Part shown: one piece after another, positions 11,638-24,736 of the stretch | Layout of the letters: every line of letters begins with the position of its first letter | How positions within the stretch are numbered: position 1 is the stretch's first letter | NCBI RefSeq assembly: GCF_964340395.1 | Contig: NC_135549.1 | Location: 34,592,332 to 34,656,331, forward strand | Direction of reading: 5' to 3' | DNA length: 64,000 nucleotides | DNA from: Glandiceps talaboti | Lineage: Eukaryota; Hemichordata; Enteropneusta; Spengelidae | Translations under genes and position numbers: made by a program | The notes under the pieces: model-generated | Told to the model about the DNA's origin: nothing | Database searches by the model: none | The model's input: only the letters and a program-made list of their open reading frames with translations

Positions 11638-14398
11638 ATTGTTTATCTGGGAGGAGCATTTGGTAAATCCGACCCAAGTAGTTTATCAACATATTAGTGG
11701 CTGTTCACACATATTGGTTACATGTAGTTCTGACCTAATCCGAAGAGTCCCTTGTTTCAAGTGGCAGTGTTTCTGCTACGTTTTTTTCCGGTGCGTACGT
11801 ACGGCCAGACACCCAGTCTGGGTGAATCACGTATTTCTATAAACTTATATATAAAAATTATAACCTGAAAAATTATGTTTTGAGGGACCTGTTCTAACAC
11901 GATCCAAACACTATTACACAGTGACAATTTGTATCATTGAAATTGTAAACTGATATTCTTGGGTACGAACTAACTTACTTACTTGTATCATTTTGTACAA
12001 GGTACTAGATTACAGTTGCACACGTACACACTAGCGTCGGCATTTGGTCGATCATTACCACACCAAAATCGTTAGATAGATGAGTATTTTTTAACAGATT
12101 ACAGATTACATGTACATGTAGGTCGTGTTTTGACAACATAATCGGGAAAACTTCAAAATTAACTTCACAAGTATCGCACGGGTCAGAGCGGACTACGCTT
12201 TACACGTCCATACTTACTGTACTCTAGGTAGCTAGCTATGTGCGATCTCGAGTTTGGTAGAAATGTCATTGATGTTCCCGTTATTTTCCTTCCGTGTTCT
12301 AATTCTTTGAAAGTATCTGTTATGTCTGTTTTATGATTGATTAAACTTGTATTTCCAATCCCAATGTCCCATCTCAGAAAACAGTCAATAAAATCACAAA
12401 CATGGGCTTCTCCGAGTTATCCCGATGTGTACGAGTACCACCCCAGCTATTTCAAAACAAACGCAAAAATGCATACGTCGTGATGGGGTGAGTACAGACT
12501 CTTGTTTGGTCTCTGCTCTGTCTCCTTGCGTATGTTTGACTACGATGTCAGTCGATGTCATTTACATGACGAGGATTATTGATGGATAGTGCCAAAACAT
12601 ATGGAAACGATTTTTAAGAAATCTGGAAAGAATTTAATACGATTTCTCAACCTTCAAATTCGAATGAAACAAATATTTATGATGCCTCCATGATTGTACT
12701 TGTAGTCTTGTTAGTTCGCGTTACGTTCATCTCCACAACATGCACAGAGCTAGAGATTGTAGAGAACAGTCGACAGGTATAGGAACTAAACTAGGCAGTG
12801 ATGTACTATGATCTATGTGTACAACATAGATCATAGTACATCACTGTCCTTGAAATTTGAGGATCATTACAGAAATAAAAGAGTTGCCAACGTTAGATTT
12901 GTTTATGAATTATATCACTCATTTATCAGTATCAAATGTCGCACTAAAAGTTTCAAAAATGTCTTGCTTCGGGTTCAGCAGAAAATCTAACTGAAAGTAT
13001 GGGAATTCTTGATCGAAACATATTCAGTCATAAAATCCTCAGGTTTCTGACAATTTCCAATACTTGTTACAAGAAAGGCTGCATTCCAAGAGTATTTGGT
13101 TAGCTACATGTATTGCATCTGATGCCGTATACGTGACACGCACGATCATTGTCCAGTTTGCACCACATGGTGTGCCTCGCCTCCTGTACATGTTACGTAC
13201 ATTACTAGCTTGTCTGTCGGAGCCACATTTTGCTTCCGCCCTTCATTTTTCTCAGATGTTTTAAGAATTTGAAAATAGTCAGTGTCCGATCGACAAAATT
13301 TCTTTCCACTGAAGTTTAGAAAACATTTAGTTCTACTCTACGTAAACGTCGTGTTGTTGCATCATGCATCATGAGACGTCACATTGACCTGACACTTCGC
13401 TTTGCGCTTCCTTCAACATCCCTATGAAACTAGTTCGAAGGCTTTCGCTAGCGATAGCGTGGCCAGTCTTGTTTTACCGCGTAATCGCCAAATGTTTTCC
13501 AAATAATTATGAATTTATTTCTTCTTTTTTTTACACTTTGGGTATTTTACTTGCTATTAGTACTTCTGGGCAACTCATATATAATTTTCCGACCTTAGAA
13601 TTTTTTTCAATGATCGTCATGTTTTAGTACTTTCCTAAGCCGGTCCCACAAATAAACTGTTGTGGTTATACTTATAAGTTATAGCTGGGCGTTGTGACCG
13701 GTACGTGGTAGATAACCGGCTATTCTCTACATCACTGCCTACTAGGCATAGGTACGTCAACGACACAACTACTTGACAGAAAACACTTGTCGCGCACACA
13801 AAAAGTTGTATGAAATTGTGATTTTTACTAAGGAGTGTAGCAACCCAGAACGTACATCGATCAAACTGAGAAACATTTTGGTTTCATTTTATGTCATTCT
13901 TTTTCAGTAACAATGTATCATTTTCACGTACCGTTCGCACATGTGAGCTTGATTTTAGGCAAAATATCGGGCTAATAAGAGTGCACACAGACTCTTTTGT
14001 TCGCTTGTATTGTTTGCATTTGGTATTTGGCATTTCGCATGTTGTTTATGTGCACCATTCACAGTGTCTTATCATGCTTTGTGTAACTTGTAAGCCTAAT
14101 TGACAACTGGGCCAACGGTTTTTACTAGACAAATTTGAAACAAATTTTGCATCAGTTTGATGGTAAACCAGCTATATTGACTGCCAAACTTATTTAACGT
14201 CAGTTATTTCTACTCATGTTGCATCACTATATATTTACAAATAGGATATATAAAATATGAGAGCCATGTGAAACTTTTTCAGTGCAAAATGGGATGAAGA
14301 TATGAGGGCAAAGTCAGTGCTCCTTACAGCAGTTTGAATTTCCCGCATATGCATACATTACCCATAATCCTCTTTATATAGTGGACATCTGCCTTTAA
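11638..14398. mobile_element. Second copy of the TTAA element, left end missing
   Basis: It aligns with 357-5196 from TTGTTTATCTGGGAGGAGC onward at high identity. It lacks the first ~73 bp, including the left inverted repeat, and lacks the 2.3-kb segment 1547-3891 of the first copy. It has its own ~210-bp insertion near 13790-14000. It ends GCCTTTAA at 14398; its inverted repeat has decayed (GTGGACATCTGCC against GTGGACCTTGGCC). Confidence 0.7.
12796..12846. repeat. Perfect 22-bp inverted repeat with 7-nt loop
   Basis: The arms start CAGTGATGTACTATGATC and are exact complements around TGTACAA. The equivalent site of the other copy (about 1480-1520) has only the inner part of this hairpin. 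Confidence 0.9.
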
Positions 14399-14819
14399 GT
14401 TCGATGGGTACGAAAATTTTACATGCAGATTATTTTCGTTTGGATTAGAATTCAATAATTGGGAATTACAATGTATCATTTTGTTCATTTCAGTGACATT
14501 TTATTTAGTGTTACCTAAGTAGTGTTGGTGAACAACACGAGACGGTGTGAGTTTACAAGTAAACGATCCGTTGATCTGAGTTGGCTTCAAGTTTGCATGA
14601 GAGGTCAGGTGCCGAAATTGCAAGTCATCTATTTCTACATTTGATGATTTAACTTAAAGCTGATCAACCTTTTCAGAAATTGTGAAATTTGCATAAAATG
14701 ACCGAGATAAAACTTGGCTGTACTACTACTAAGATTTGACCCTGTATGACACCCCCCCCCCCCACCCAACATTTTGAAGAAAAAAATCTTTATTGAGTAC
14801 TTTCAACTGCATGCATGCC

Positions 14820-17800
14820 ATCAACAAATAGATGAATTAATTCTCTTACAATACATTACATGGTTACTAATATAATATCAACAAATGGATGAATTAATTC
14901 TCTTACAATATATTACATGGTTACTAATATAATATCAACAAATGGATGAATTAATTCTCTTACAATATATTACATGGTTACTAATATAATATCAACAAAT
15001 GGATGAATTAATTCTCTTACAATATATTACATGGTTACTAATATAATATCAACAAATAGATGAATTAATTCTCTTACAATATATTACATGGTTACTAATA
15101 TAATATCAACAAATGGATGAATTAATTCTCTTACAATACATTACATGGTTACTAATATAATATCAACAAATGGATGAATTAATTCTCTTACAATACATTA
15201 CATGGTTACTAATATAATATCAACAAATGAATGAATTAATTCTCTTACAATACATTACATGGTTACTAATATAATATCAACAAATGGATGAATTAATTCT
15301 CTTACAATACATTACATGGTTACTAATATAATATCAACAAATGAATGAATTAATTCTCTTACAATACATTACATGGTTACTAATATAATATCAACAAATG
15401 GATGAATTAATTCTCTTACAATACATTACATGGTTACTAATATAATATCAACAAATGAATGAATTAATTCTCTTACAATACATTACATGGTTACTAATAT
15501 AATATCAACAAATGGATGAATTAATTCTCTTACAATACATTACATGGTTACTAATATAATATCAACAAATGGATGAATTAATTCTCTTACAATACATTAC
15601 ATGGTTACTAATATAATATCAACAAATGGATGAATTAATTCTCTTACAATACATTACATGGTTACTAATATAATATCAACAAATGGATGAATTAATTCTC
15701 TTACAATATATTACATGGTTACTAATATAATATCAACAAATGAATGAATTAATTCTCTTACAATACATTACATGGTTACTAATATAATATCAACAAATGG
15801 ATGAATTAATTCTCTTACAATACATTACATGGTTACTAAATATAATATCAACAAATGGATGAATTAATTCTCTTACAATATATTACATGGTTACTAATAT
15901 AATATCAACAAATGGATGAATTAATTCTCTTACAATACATTACATGGTTACTAATATAATATCAACAAATGGATGAATTAATTCTCTTACAATACATTAC
16001 ATGGTTACTAATATAATATCAACAAATGGATGAATTAATTCTCTTACAATACATTACATGGTTACTAATATAATATCAACAAATGGATGAATTAATTCTC
16101 TTACAATACATTACATGGTTACTAATATAATATCAACAAATGGATGAATTAATTCTCTTACAATACATTACATGGTTACTAATATAATATCAACAAATGG
16201 ATGAATTAATTCTCTTACAATACATTACATGGTTACTAATATAATATCAACAAATGGATGAATTAATTCTCTTACAATACATTACATGGTTACTAATATA
16301 ATATCAACAAATGGATGAATTAATTCTCTTACAATACATTACATGGTTACTAATATAATATCAACAAATGGATGAATTAATTCTCTTACAATACATTACA
16401 TGGTTACTAATATAATATCAACAAATGGATGAATTAATTCTCTTACAATACATTACATGGTTACTAATATAATATCAACAAATGGATGAATTAATTCTCT
16501 TACAATACATTACATGGTTACTAATATAATATCAACAAATGGATGAATTAATTCTCTTACAATACATTACATGGTTACTAATATAATATCAACAAATGGA
16601 TGAATTAATTCTCTTACAATACATTACATGGTTACTAATATAATATCAACAAATGGATGAATTAATTCTCTTACAATACATTACATGGTTACTAATATAA
16701 TATCAACAAATGGATGAATTAATTCTCTTACAATACATTACATGGTTACTAATATAATATCAACAAATGGATGAATTAATTCTCTTACAATACATTACAT
16801 GGTTACTAATATAATATCAACAAATGGATGAATTAATTCTCTTACAATACATTACATGGTTACTAATATAATATCAACAAATGGATGAATTAATTCTCTT
16901 ACAATACATTACATGGTTACTAATATAATATCAACAAATGGATGAATTAATTCTCTTACAATACATTACATGGTTACTAATATAATATCAACAAATGGAT
17001 GAATTAATTCTCTTACAATACATTACATGGTTACTAATATAATATCAACAAATGGATGAATTAATTCTCTTACAATACATTACATGGTTACTAATATAAT
17101 ATCAACAAATGGATGAATTAATTCTCTTACAATACATTACATGGTTACTAATATAATATCAACAAATGGATGAATTAATTCTCTTACAATACATTACATG
17201 GTTACTAATATAATATCAACAAATGGATGAATTAATTCTCTTACAATACATTACATGGTTACTAATATAATATCAACAAATGGATGAATTAATTCTCTTA
17301 CAATACATTACATGGTTACTAATATAATATCAACAAATGGATGAATTAATTCTCTTACAATACATTACATGGTTACTAATATAATATCAACAAATGGATG
17401 AATTAATTCTCTTACAATACATTACATGGTTACTAATATAATATCAACAAATGGATGAATTAATTCTCTTACAATACATTACATGGTTACTAATATAATA
17501 TCAACAAATGGATGAATTAATTCTCTTACAATACATTACATGGTTACTAATATAATATCAACAAATGGATGAATTAATTCTCTTACAATACATTACATGG
17601 TTACTAATATAATATCAACAAATGGATGAATTAATTCTCTTACAATACATTACATGGTTACTAATATAATATCAACAAATGGATGAATTAATTCTCTTAC
17701 AATACATTACATGGTTACTAATATAATATCAACAAATGGATGAATTAATTCTCTTACAATACATTACATGGTTACTAATATAATATCAACAAATGGATGA

Positions 17801-20800
17801 ATTAATTCTCTTACAATACATTACATGGTTACTAATATAATATCAACAAATGGATGAATTAATTCTCTTACAATACATTACATGGTTACTAATATAATAT
17901 CAACAAATGGATGAATTAATTCTCTTACAATACATTACATGGTTACTAATATAATATCAACAAATGGATGAATTAATTCTCTTACAATACATTACATGGT
18001 TACTAATATAATATCAACAAATGGATGAATTAATTCTCTTACAATACATTACATGGTTACTAATATAATATCAACAAATGGATGAATTAATTCTCTTACA
18101 ATACATTACATGGTTACTAATATAATATCAACAAATGGATGAATTAATTCTCTTACAATACATTACATGGTTACTAATATAATATCAACAAATGGATGAA
18201 TTAATTCTCTTACAATACATTACATGGTTACTAATATAATATCAACAAATGGATGAATTAATTCTCTTACAATACATTACATGGTTACTAATATAATATC
18301 AACAAATGGATGAATTAATTCTCTTACAATACATTACATGGTTACTAATATAATATCAACAAATGGATGAATTAATTCTCTTACAATACATTACATGGTT
18401 ACTAATATAATATCAACAAATGGATGAATTAATTCTCTTACAATACATTACATGGTTACTAATATAATATCAACAAATGGATGAATTAATTCTCTTACAA
18501 TACATTACATGGTTACTAATATAATATCAACAAATGGATGAATTAATTCTCTTACAATACATTACATGGTTACTAATATAATATCAACAAATGGATGAAT
18601 TAATTCTCTTACAATACATTACATGGTTACTAATATAATATCAACAAATGGATGAATTAATTCTCTTACAATACATTACATGGTTACTAATATAATATCA
18701 ACAAATGGATGAATTAATTCTCTTACAATACATTACATGGTTACTAATATAATATCAACAAATGGATGAATTAATTCTCTTACAATACATTACATGGTTA
18801 CTAATATAATATCAACAAATGGATGAATTAATTCTCTTACAATACATTACATGGTTACTAATATAATATCAACAAATGGATGAATTAATTCTCTTACAAT
18901 ACATTACATGGTTACTAATATAATATCAACAAATGGATGAATTAATTCTCTTACAATACATTACATGGTTACTAATATAATATCAACAAATGGATGAATT
19001 AATTCTCTTACAATACATTACATGGTTACTAATATAATATCAACAAATGGATGAATTAATTCTCTTACAATACATTACATGGTTACTAATATAATATCAA
19101 CAAATGGATGAATTAATTCTCTTACAATACATTACATGGTTACTAATATAATATCAACAAATGGATGAATTAATTCTCTTACAATACATTACATGGTTAC
19201 TAATATAATATCAACAAATGGATGAATTAATTCTCTTACAATACATTACATGGTTACTAATATAATATCAACAAATGGATGAATTAATTCTCTTACAATA
19301 CATTACATGGTTACTAATATAATATCAACAAATGGATGAATTAATTCTCTTACAATACATTACATGGTTACTAATATAATATCAACAAATGGATGAATTA
19401 ATTCTCTTACAATACATTACATGGTTACTAATATAATATCAACAAATGGATGAATTAATTCTCTTACAATACATTACATGGTTACTAATATAATATCAAC
19501 AAATGGATGAATTAATTCTCTTACAATACATTACATGGTTACTAATATAATATCAACAAATGGATGAATTAATTCTCTTACAATACATTACATGGTTACT
19601 AATATAATATCAACAAATGGATGAATTAATTCTCTTACAATACATTACATGGTTACTAATATAATATCAACAAATGGATGAATTAATTCTCTTACAATAC
19701 ATTACATGGTTACTAATATAATATCAACAAATGGATGAATTAATTCTCTTACAATACATTACATGGTTACTAATATAATATCAACAAATGGATGAATTAA
19801 TTCTCTTACAATACATTACATGGTTACTAATATAATATCAACAAATGGATGAATTAATTCTCTTACAATACATTACATGGTTACTAATATAATATCAACA
19901 AATGGATGAATTAATTCTCTTACAATACATTACATGGTTACTAATATAATATCAACAAATGGATGAATTAATTCTCTTACAATACATTACATGGTTACTA
20001 ATATAATATCAACAAATGGATGAATTAATTCTCTTACAATACATTACATGGTTACTAATATAATATCAACAAATGGATGAATTAATTCTCTTACAATACA
20101 TTACATGGTTACTAATATAATATCAACAAATGGATGAATTAATTCTCTTACAATACATTACATGGTTACTAATATAATATCAACAAATGGATGAATTAAT
20201 TCTCTTACAATACATTACATGGTTACTAATATAATATCAACAAATGGATGAATTAATTCTCTTACAATACATTACATGGTTACTAATATAATATCAACAA
20301 ATGGATGAATTAATTCTCTTACAATACATTACATGGTTACTAATATAATATCAACAAATGGATGAATTAATTCTCTTACAATACATTACATGGTTACTAA
20401 TATAATATCAACAAATGGATGAATTAATTCTCTTACAATACATTACATGGTTACTAATATAATATCAACAAATGGATGAATTAATTCTCTTACAATACAT
20501 TACATGGTTACTAATATAATATCAACAAATGGATGAATTAATTCTCTTACAATACATTACATGGTTACTAATATAATATCAACAAATGGATGAATTAATT
20601 CTCTTACAATACATTACATGGTTACTAATATAATATCTACAAATGGATGAATTAATTCTCTTACAATACATTACATGGTTACTAATATAATATCAACAAA
20701 TGGATGAATTAATTCTCTTACAATACATTACATGGTTACTAATATAATATCTACAAATGGATGAATTAATTCTCTTACAATACATTACATGGTTACTAAT

Positions 20801-21436
20801 ATAATATCAACAAATGGATGAATTAATTCTCTTACAATACATTACATGGTTACTAATATAATATCAACAAATGGATGAATTAATTCTCTTACAATACATT
20901 ACATGGTTACTAATATAATATCTACAAATGGATGAATTAATTCTCTTACAATACATTACATGGTTACTAATATAATATCAACAAATGGATGAATTAATTC
21001 TCTTACAATACATTACATGGTTACTAATATAATATCAACAAATGGATGAATTAATTCTCTTACAATACATTACATGGTTACTAATATAATATCAACAAAT
21101 GGATGAATTAATTCTCTTACAATACATTACATGGTTACTAATATAATATCAACAAATGGATGAATTAATTCTCTTACAATACATTACATGGTTACTAATA
21201 TAATATCAACAAATGGATGAATTAATTCTCTTACAATACATTACATGGTTACTAATATAATATCAACAAATGGATGAATTAATTCTCTTACAATACATTA
21301 CATGGTTACTAATATAATATCAACAAATGGATGAATTAATTCTCTTACAATACATTACATGGTTACTAATATAATATCAACAAATGGATGAATTAATTCT
21401 CTTACAATACATTACATGGTTACTAATATAATATCT
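14820..21436. repeat. 57-bp minisatellite, ~116 copies (intron 7)
   Basis: The unit starts ATCAACAAATGGATGAATTA and ends CATGGTTACTAATATAAT. The phase of GATGAATT is kept from 14831 to 21387 apart from one extra A near 15837. Variants (AATAGATG, AATGAATG, TATATT) crowd the first ~1 kb and TCTAC variants the last ~0.8 kb. The core from about 15.9 to 20.6 kb looks identical unit to unit. No frame is open through it. Confidence 0.97.
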
Positions 21437-21573
21437 ACATCTTTGATCAAAGAGTTTTAATAGTTCAGATTTATCCCAAAATTTGCACCATTTATAATGA
21501 CTTGTTTCATCTCAAAACCAAATATAACTAATTGTTTAGTTTCATTGCAAGTGTTCTGATCACTACTCAGTCA

Positions 21574-21604
21574 TTTCACACACACACACACATATATATA
21601 ATAT
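21574..21604. repeat. (CA)n/(TA)n microsatellite
   Basis: A run of CA followed by TATATATAATATA lies just before exon 7 on the gene strand's downstream side. Confidence 0.9.
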
Positions 21605-21735
21605 AAACACATTCACGATATCTTAGAAACACCTCCACCCCCACCCCCCTATTCCCCACAGAAATTCTTGTTACATAGCTCCCCGTCTATTGACCTATGT
21701 TCCCCAACCTTAAAAAAAAACAGTGGGTGACTCAC

Positions 21736-21879
21736 CTGGTTATCTTCAAGATCAACTATCTCTAGAACATCATGATTTTGTAAACCACTTAGACTACTGA
21801 TTTGATTACCCGACAAATTTACATATTGTAGTTTGTCAAGCGTCTCCAAGTTTTCTATCTTCTGAATTTCATTGCCCCT
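21736..21879 (-). CDS. LRGUK: LRGUK exon 7: two LRRs (residues 232-279)
   Basis: It is 144 nt, 48 codons, phase 0 to 0. The acceptor is TTTTTCAG and the donor CAG|GTGAGT. The peptide includes RGNEIQKIENLETLDKLQYV, then NLSGNQISSLSGLQNHDVLE, then IVDLEDNQ. Two repeats are clear: L..VNLSGNQISSLSGL and L.IVDLEDN. 'NQISSL.GL.NHD.LE...LEDN' is nearly identical to the vertebrate LRGUK sequence I recall and is the best anchor for the gene name. The exon starts about 300 bp beyond the end of the 57-bp array. Confidence 0.92.
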
Positions 21880-21959
21880 CTGAAAAATAAACATATTTTT
21901 TAAATAAAATTTTCCAAACTTCATATCATTGGCCCTCTAAAAGAGCATAAAATAACTGC

Positions 21960-22690
21960 ATTTGTAAACTTGATATGATCTAGGACATAAAGAGAATGGA
22001 AATGTACAGAATTAGGTGAAGTACCATACCGTAGTATACTGTATGTAATTGACAATTTGTTTTGTTACCTATGATTTCAAAATTGCTTGAACAAGAATAG
22101 GAATAAAGGCACATTTTAATTACTAAAACCGTTGAATGGAAGAGTACAGCTCAAGTTTGTAATGCCACATGCAGTGACTCCACTCACAGTCCAATAGAGG
22201 TTAGGCCAACGTCCAAACTTTCTGTGTTTTACGTTTTAGTAATGGAATGTTAGGCAGCTGAAATACAAACTTCAAAATTTTGATTTGCCTGTTATGTTAC
22301 ATTCTGTCGACATGTCAAATGATTTTAAATGAGACTTGGGCAGAGGGAGATAATGATTATGAAAACTCTTTTCCTCAGTGGTTTTACCAAATTTAATAAG
22401 GGGTGTCCAACACATGCTGGTCATAGTAGATTTGCTGGCAGAATTTGCACCTTAGAAAAATAAATTCTAGTAACAGTATATTGCCCAAGTACATGTAAGT
22501 TGTAAATGCAAGATTATGCATTTCTGCTTCTCACTGTACAATACATCATAGTGAAAAAGACATATTGTTGTGTAACACTTATGTACCACCTCAAAATTCC
22601 TCAGTTTGCACAAAGGTCAGTTCTCAAACAATGGCATTGAGCTACCCTACATTTATATTTCAAAGTCAATTACTTGAAAGTTCATCAGGG
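21960..22690. other. Intron 6 sequence with nothing recognised
   Basis: Unique AT-rich sequence between exon 7 and the retrotransposon nest. No ORF, array or element end was found. Confidence 0.6.
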
Positions 22691-22715
22691 TTAACTAATG
22701 TATGTTTTATTGTTG

Positions 22716-23125
22716 CAGATGATTTTTAATGTGCATACGTGTGGTGAATCTGACTTTATTAGAGATGATAATTTAGAGTATATCGTTGATGACAGTTTCA
22801 TATATGATGAAGATTCCTTTACAATTCCCATGTGTATCAAAAGACACAATTATAAAAACTGTTTGTTGCTATCTCCTCTCACTTCATTTGAGATGTCTAC
22901 AGGATTACACCATTTACAGACGCTCAGAAATTGGACAAGACTAAAATGCATTCAAATATTTACAAAACTAATAAAAAAAATAAAAATATAGAAAAGATAG
23001 TATTATCGAAACTGTTAAATTCACAAATCAACTATTTCATTTGGGACACTTTTTCTAAAATTACTGAGACTGGAAAATATGTCAGCGGTTGGCAAGGTAT
23101 TGATAAAACTGAAGGTCCTAGGTAA
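22716..23125 (+). pseudogene. Decayed coding-like segment, probably mobile-element relic
   Basis: Two overlapping frames (22698-22991 and 22931-23125) read as coding-like peptide, the second containing NIEKIVLSKLLNSQINYFIW and ending at a stop. They would form one reading only with a frameshift near 22930. I do not recognise the family. It stands directly before an LTR-like block and is more likely an old retroelement piece than a host exon. Confidence 0.3.
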
Positions 23126-23171
23126 AAACAAATTTTCCTTTAAATAGAATTAAAATGAGCCACTTTAAAAG

Positions 23172-23870
23172 TGTAGTGTGAATAGTGATTCCTGGAGGGA
23201 ACATGAAACGGTACATTGGAAACAGTATACATTAAGTTAAAAGAGCCATTTAAACATTCATATAAAAAGACTGCATCCAACAATTTGTCGCAAAGAATGT
23301 TCTCATAAATATCAGTAATACTTCACATAAACAGATGTTGTACATATCTATCGACACAATCATATATCCCTTATACCAATATTAATTGTTATTCACTTCC
23401 TATAATCTCAGCTTTTAGTTATAAATTATCCTTTAGAAATAAAGACATTCCGTTTTCAGCCACACTAGGAGTGACTACTCTCTCTATCCACTGTTACACA
23501 CCCTCCATCTCACTGCAACCTCCCTTCTAATGTACCTAGCCACATTTCGGTGCCGAGACCAGGATTCGTGAGACACTTTAGTTAACCTGCAAATGGTGGA
23601 AGAACACACTACAGTGCTCTAACTTTCAAAATCAAACCAAGCAAAACGATGGCTCCAGCAAAGAAAGAACTAATTCACCTTCTGGTGAAACACAAAGCTC
23701 AATGAGGACAAGTGGAGAAATTCATTCGAAAGGCAACCGTACTTACATCAAAGGAGGATCCTAAGGAAGAAGATATTGACAACTTGGAAACAACCATTGG
23801 AAACATTATGAAGAAAACCAAACTCCGCAACCAGCTTGACACAGAAATTCTTTATCAATATCAATATTAA
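23172..23870 (+). mobile_element. BEL/Pao-type LTR, primer-binding region and broken gag start
   Basis: A candidate LTR runs from TGTAGTG (23172) to CA (23544) and holds AATAAA near 23446. It is followed by TTTCGGTGCCGAGACC, resembling the primer-binding region of BEL/Pao elements. An ORF-like stretch from ATG at 23649 (MAPAKKELIHLLVKHKAQ) meets a stop after 18 codons, then continues as a charged helical segment like BEL/Pao Gag N-termini. The element ends by about 23870 with no pol and no second LTR, so it is a dead fragment. The LTR edges are estimated from TG..CA only. Confidence 0.5.
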
Positions 23871-23960
23871 GGTCTATTAATACATTATTGCCTGAAATCT
23901 GTAAATACATGTAATGTATTAATATACATAATGTGTTAATAGAACTTAATATTGATAAAG
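23850..23960. repeat. Small inverted repeat (~33-bp arms)
   Basis: CTTTATCAATAT..TTAAGGTCTATTAATACATTAT is matched in reverse by ATAATGTGTTAATAGAACTTAATATTGATAAAG with few mismatches and one small insertion. The loop is itself partly palindromic (ACATGTAATGTATTAATATACAT). It may be a tiny MITE lying at the broken end of the LTR fragment. Confidence 0.6.
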
Positions 23961-24000
23961 ACCAAATTCAAAATCTTTCAGAGAATAAAATCAAACATAT

Positions 24001-24736
24001 CATATTCAAAAAGGATGAGCTCATATGGAAAGAAACCATGACAAATAAAATCTAGTCTTACCCATTCCTGTAAATTTAAAACAACTTTAGAGTTTCTTTT
24101 AAATCTTTTAGTTTTAAAGGGTCACAATTGAAATTTAAGGCAAGATCATACTCTCAGTCTTGCATATGAAAAAAGAAAATGGGAAAATTATAATGATGAT
24201 TGTACATGTCTTTGTTGTGGAAAAGCTGATGAGACACTTGAACACTTTATTTTTACATGTGAAAGCCATTCTACACAATGACAGATCTTAATGAAAGGAA
24301 CAGAAAAACTATTCTCAACAATGGAGAATTGAACTTACATTTGTATATCATGATTTTAAGGAAGGGAAAGAACTACTCTTTATTTATTTTATAGGAGATA
24401 ATAAGAAACACTACAGTGAATCTATAAGTAAACAAATAGATAAACTTGTCAAACAATACCTTAACAGATTTTGTTATAACTAATATAGAATAGTTTAGAG
24501 GTTAGATTTTCTGACAACTAACATTTGAAGCGTATTTTTTTTTTTTTTTATCAATATTCTTAACTCACTTTGGTTTATTTTGTTATGTTTGTTCCTGAAT
24601 ATGTTTTTTACTCATATTTTTTAGTAGTGTATGTATTTTAATTTTTTCTTAGTGATGCTCCTAACAATCTTAGTGAGCCCCTGATACAAAAGGGATGCAA
24701 TAAATAAATAAATAAATAAATATATAAATAAATAAA
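24001..24736 (+). mobile_element. 3' end of a decayed LINE with (AATA)n tail
   Basis: One frame reads LAYEKRKWENYNDDCTCLCC then GKADETLEHFIFTCESHS. The C..C.....E...H....C pattern is the zinc-knuckle-like C-terminus of several non-LTR retrotransposon ORF2 proteins. Stops follow, then AGTGATGCTCCTAACAATC and a tail of AATA repeats (24694-24736). It is 5'-truncated and dead. It appears to have inserted into the minus-strand CR1 endonuclease, whose sequence resumes right after the tail. Confidence 0.55.

Noticed and set aside
21649-21924. LRR exon as an immune receptor such as a Toll- or NLR-type gene
   Set aside because: The repeats are SDS22-type, 22 residues, with no cysteine caps, and the order across eight exons follows LRGUK.
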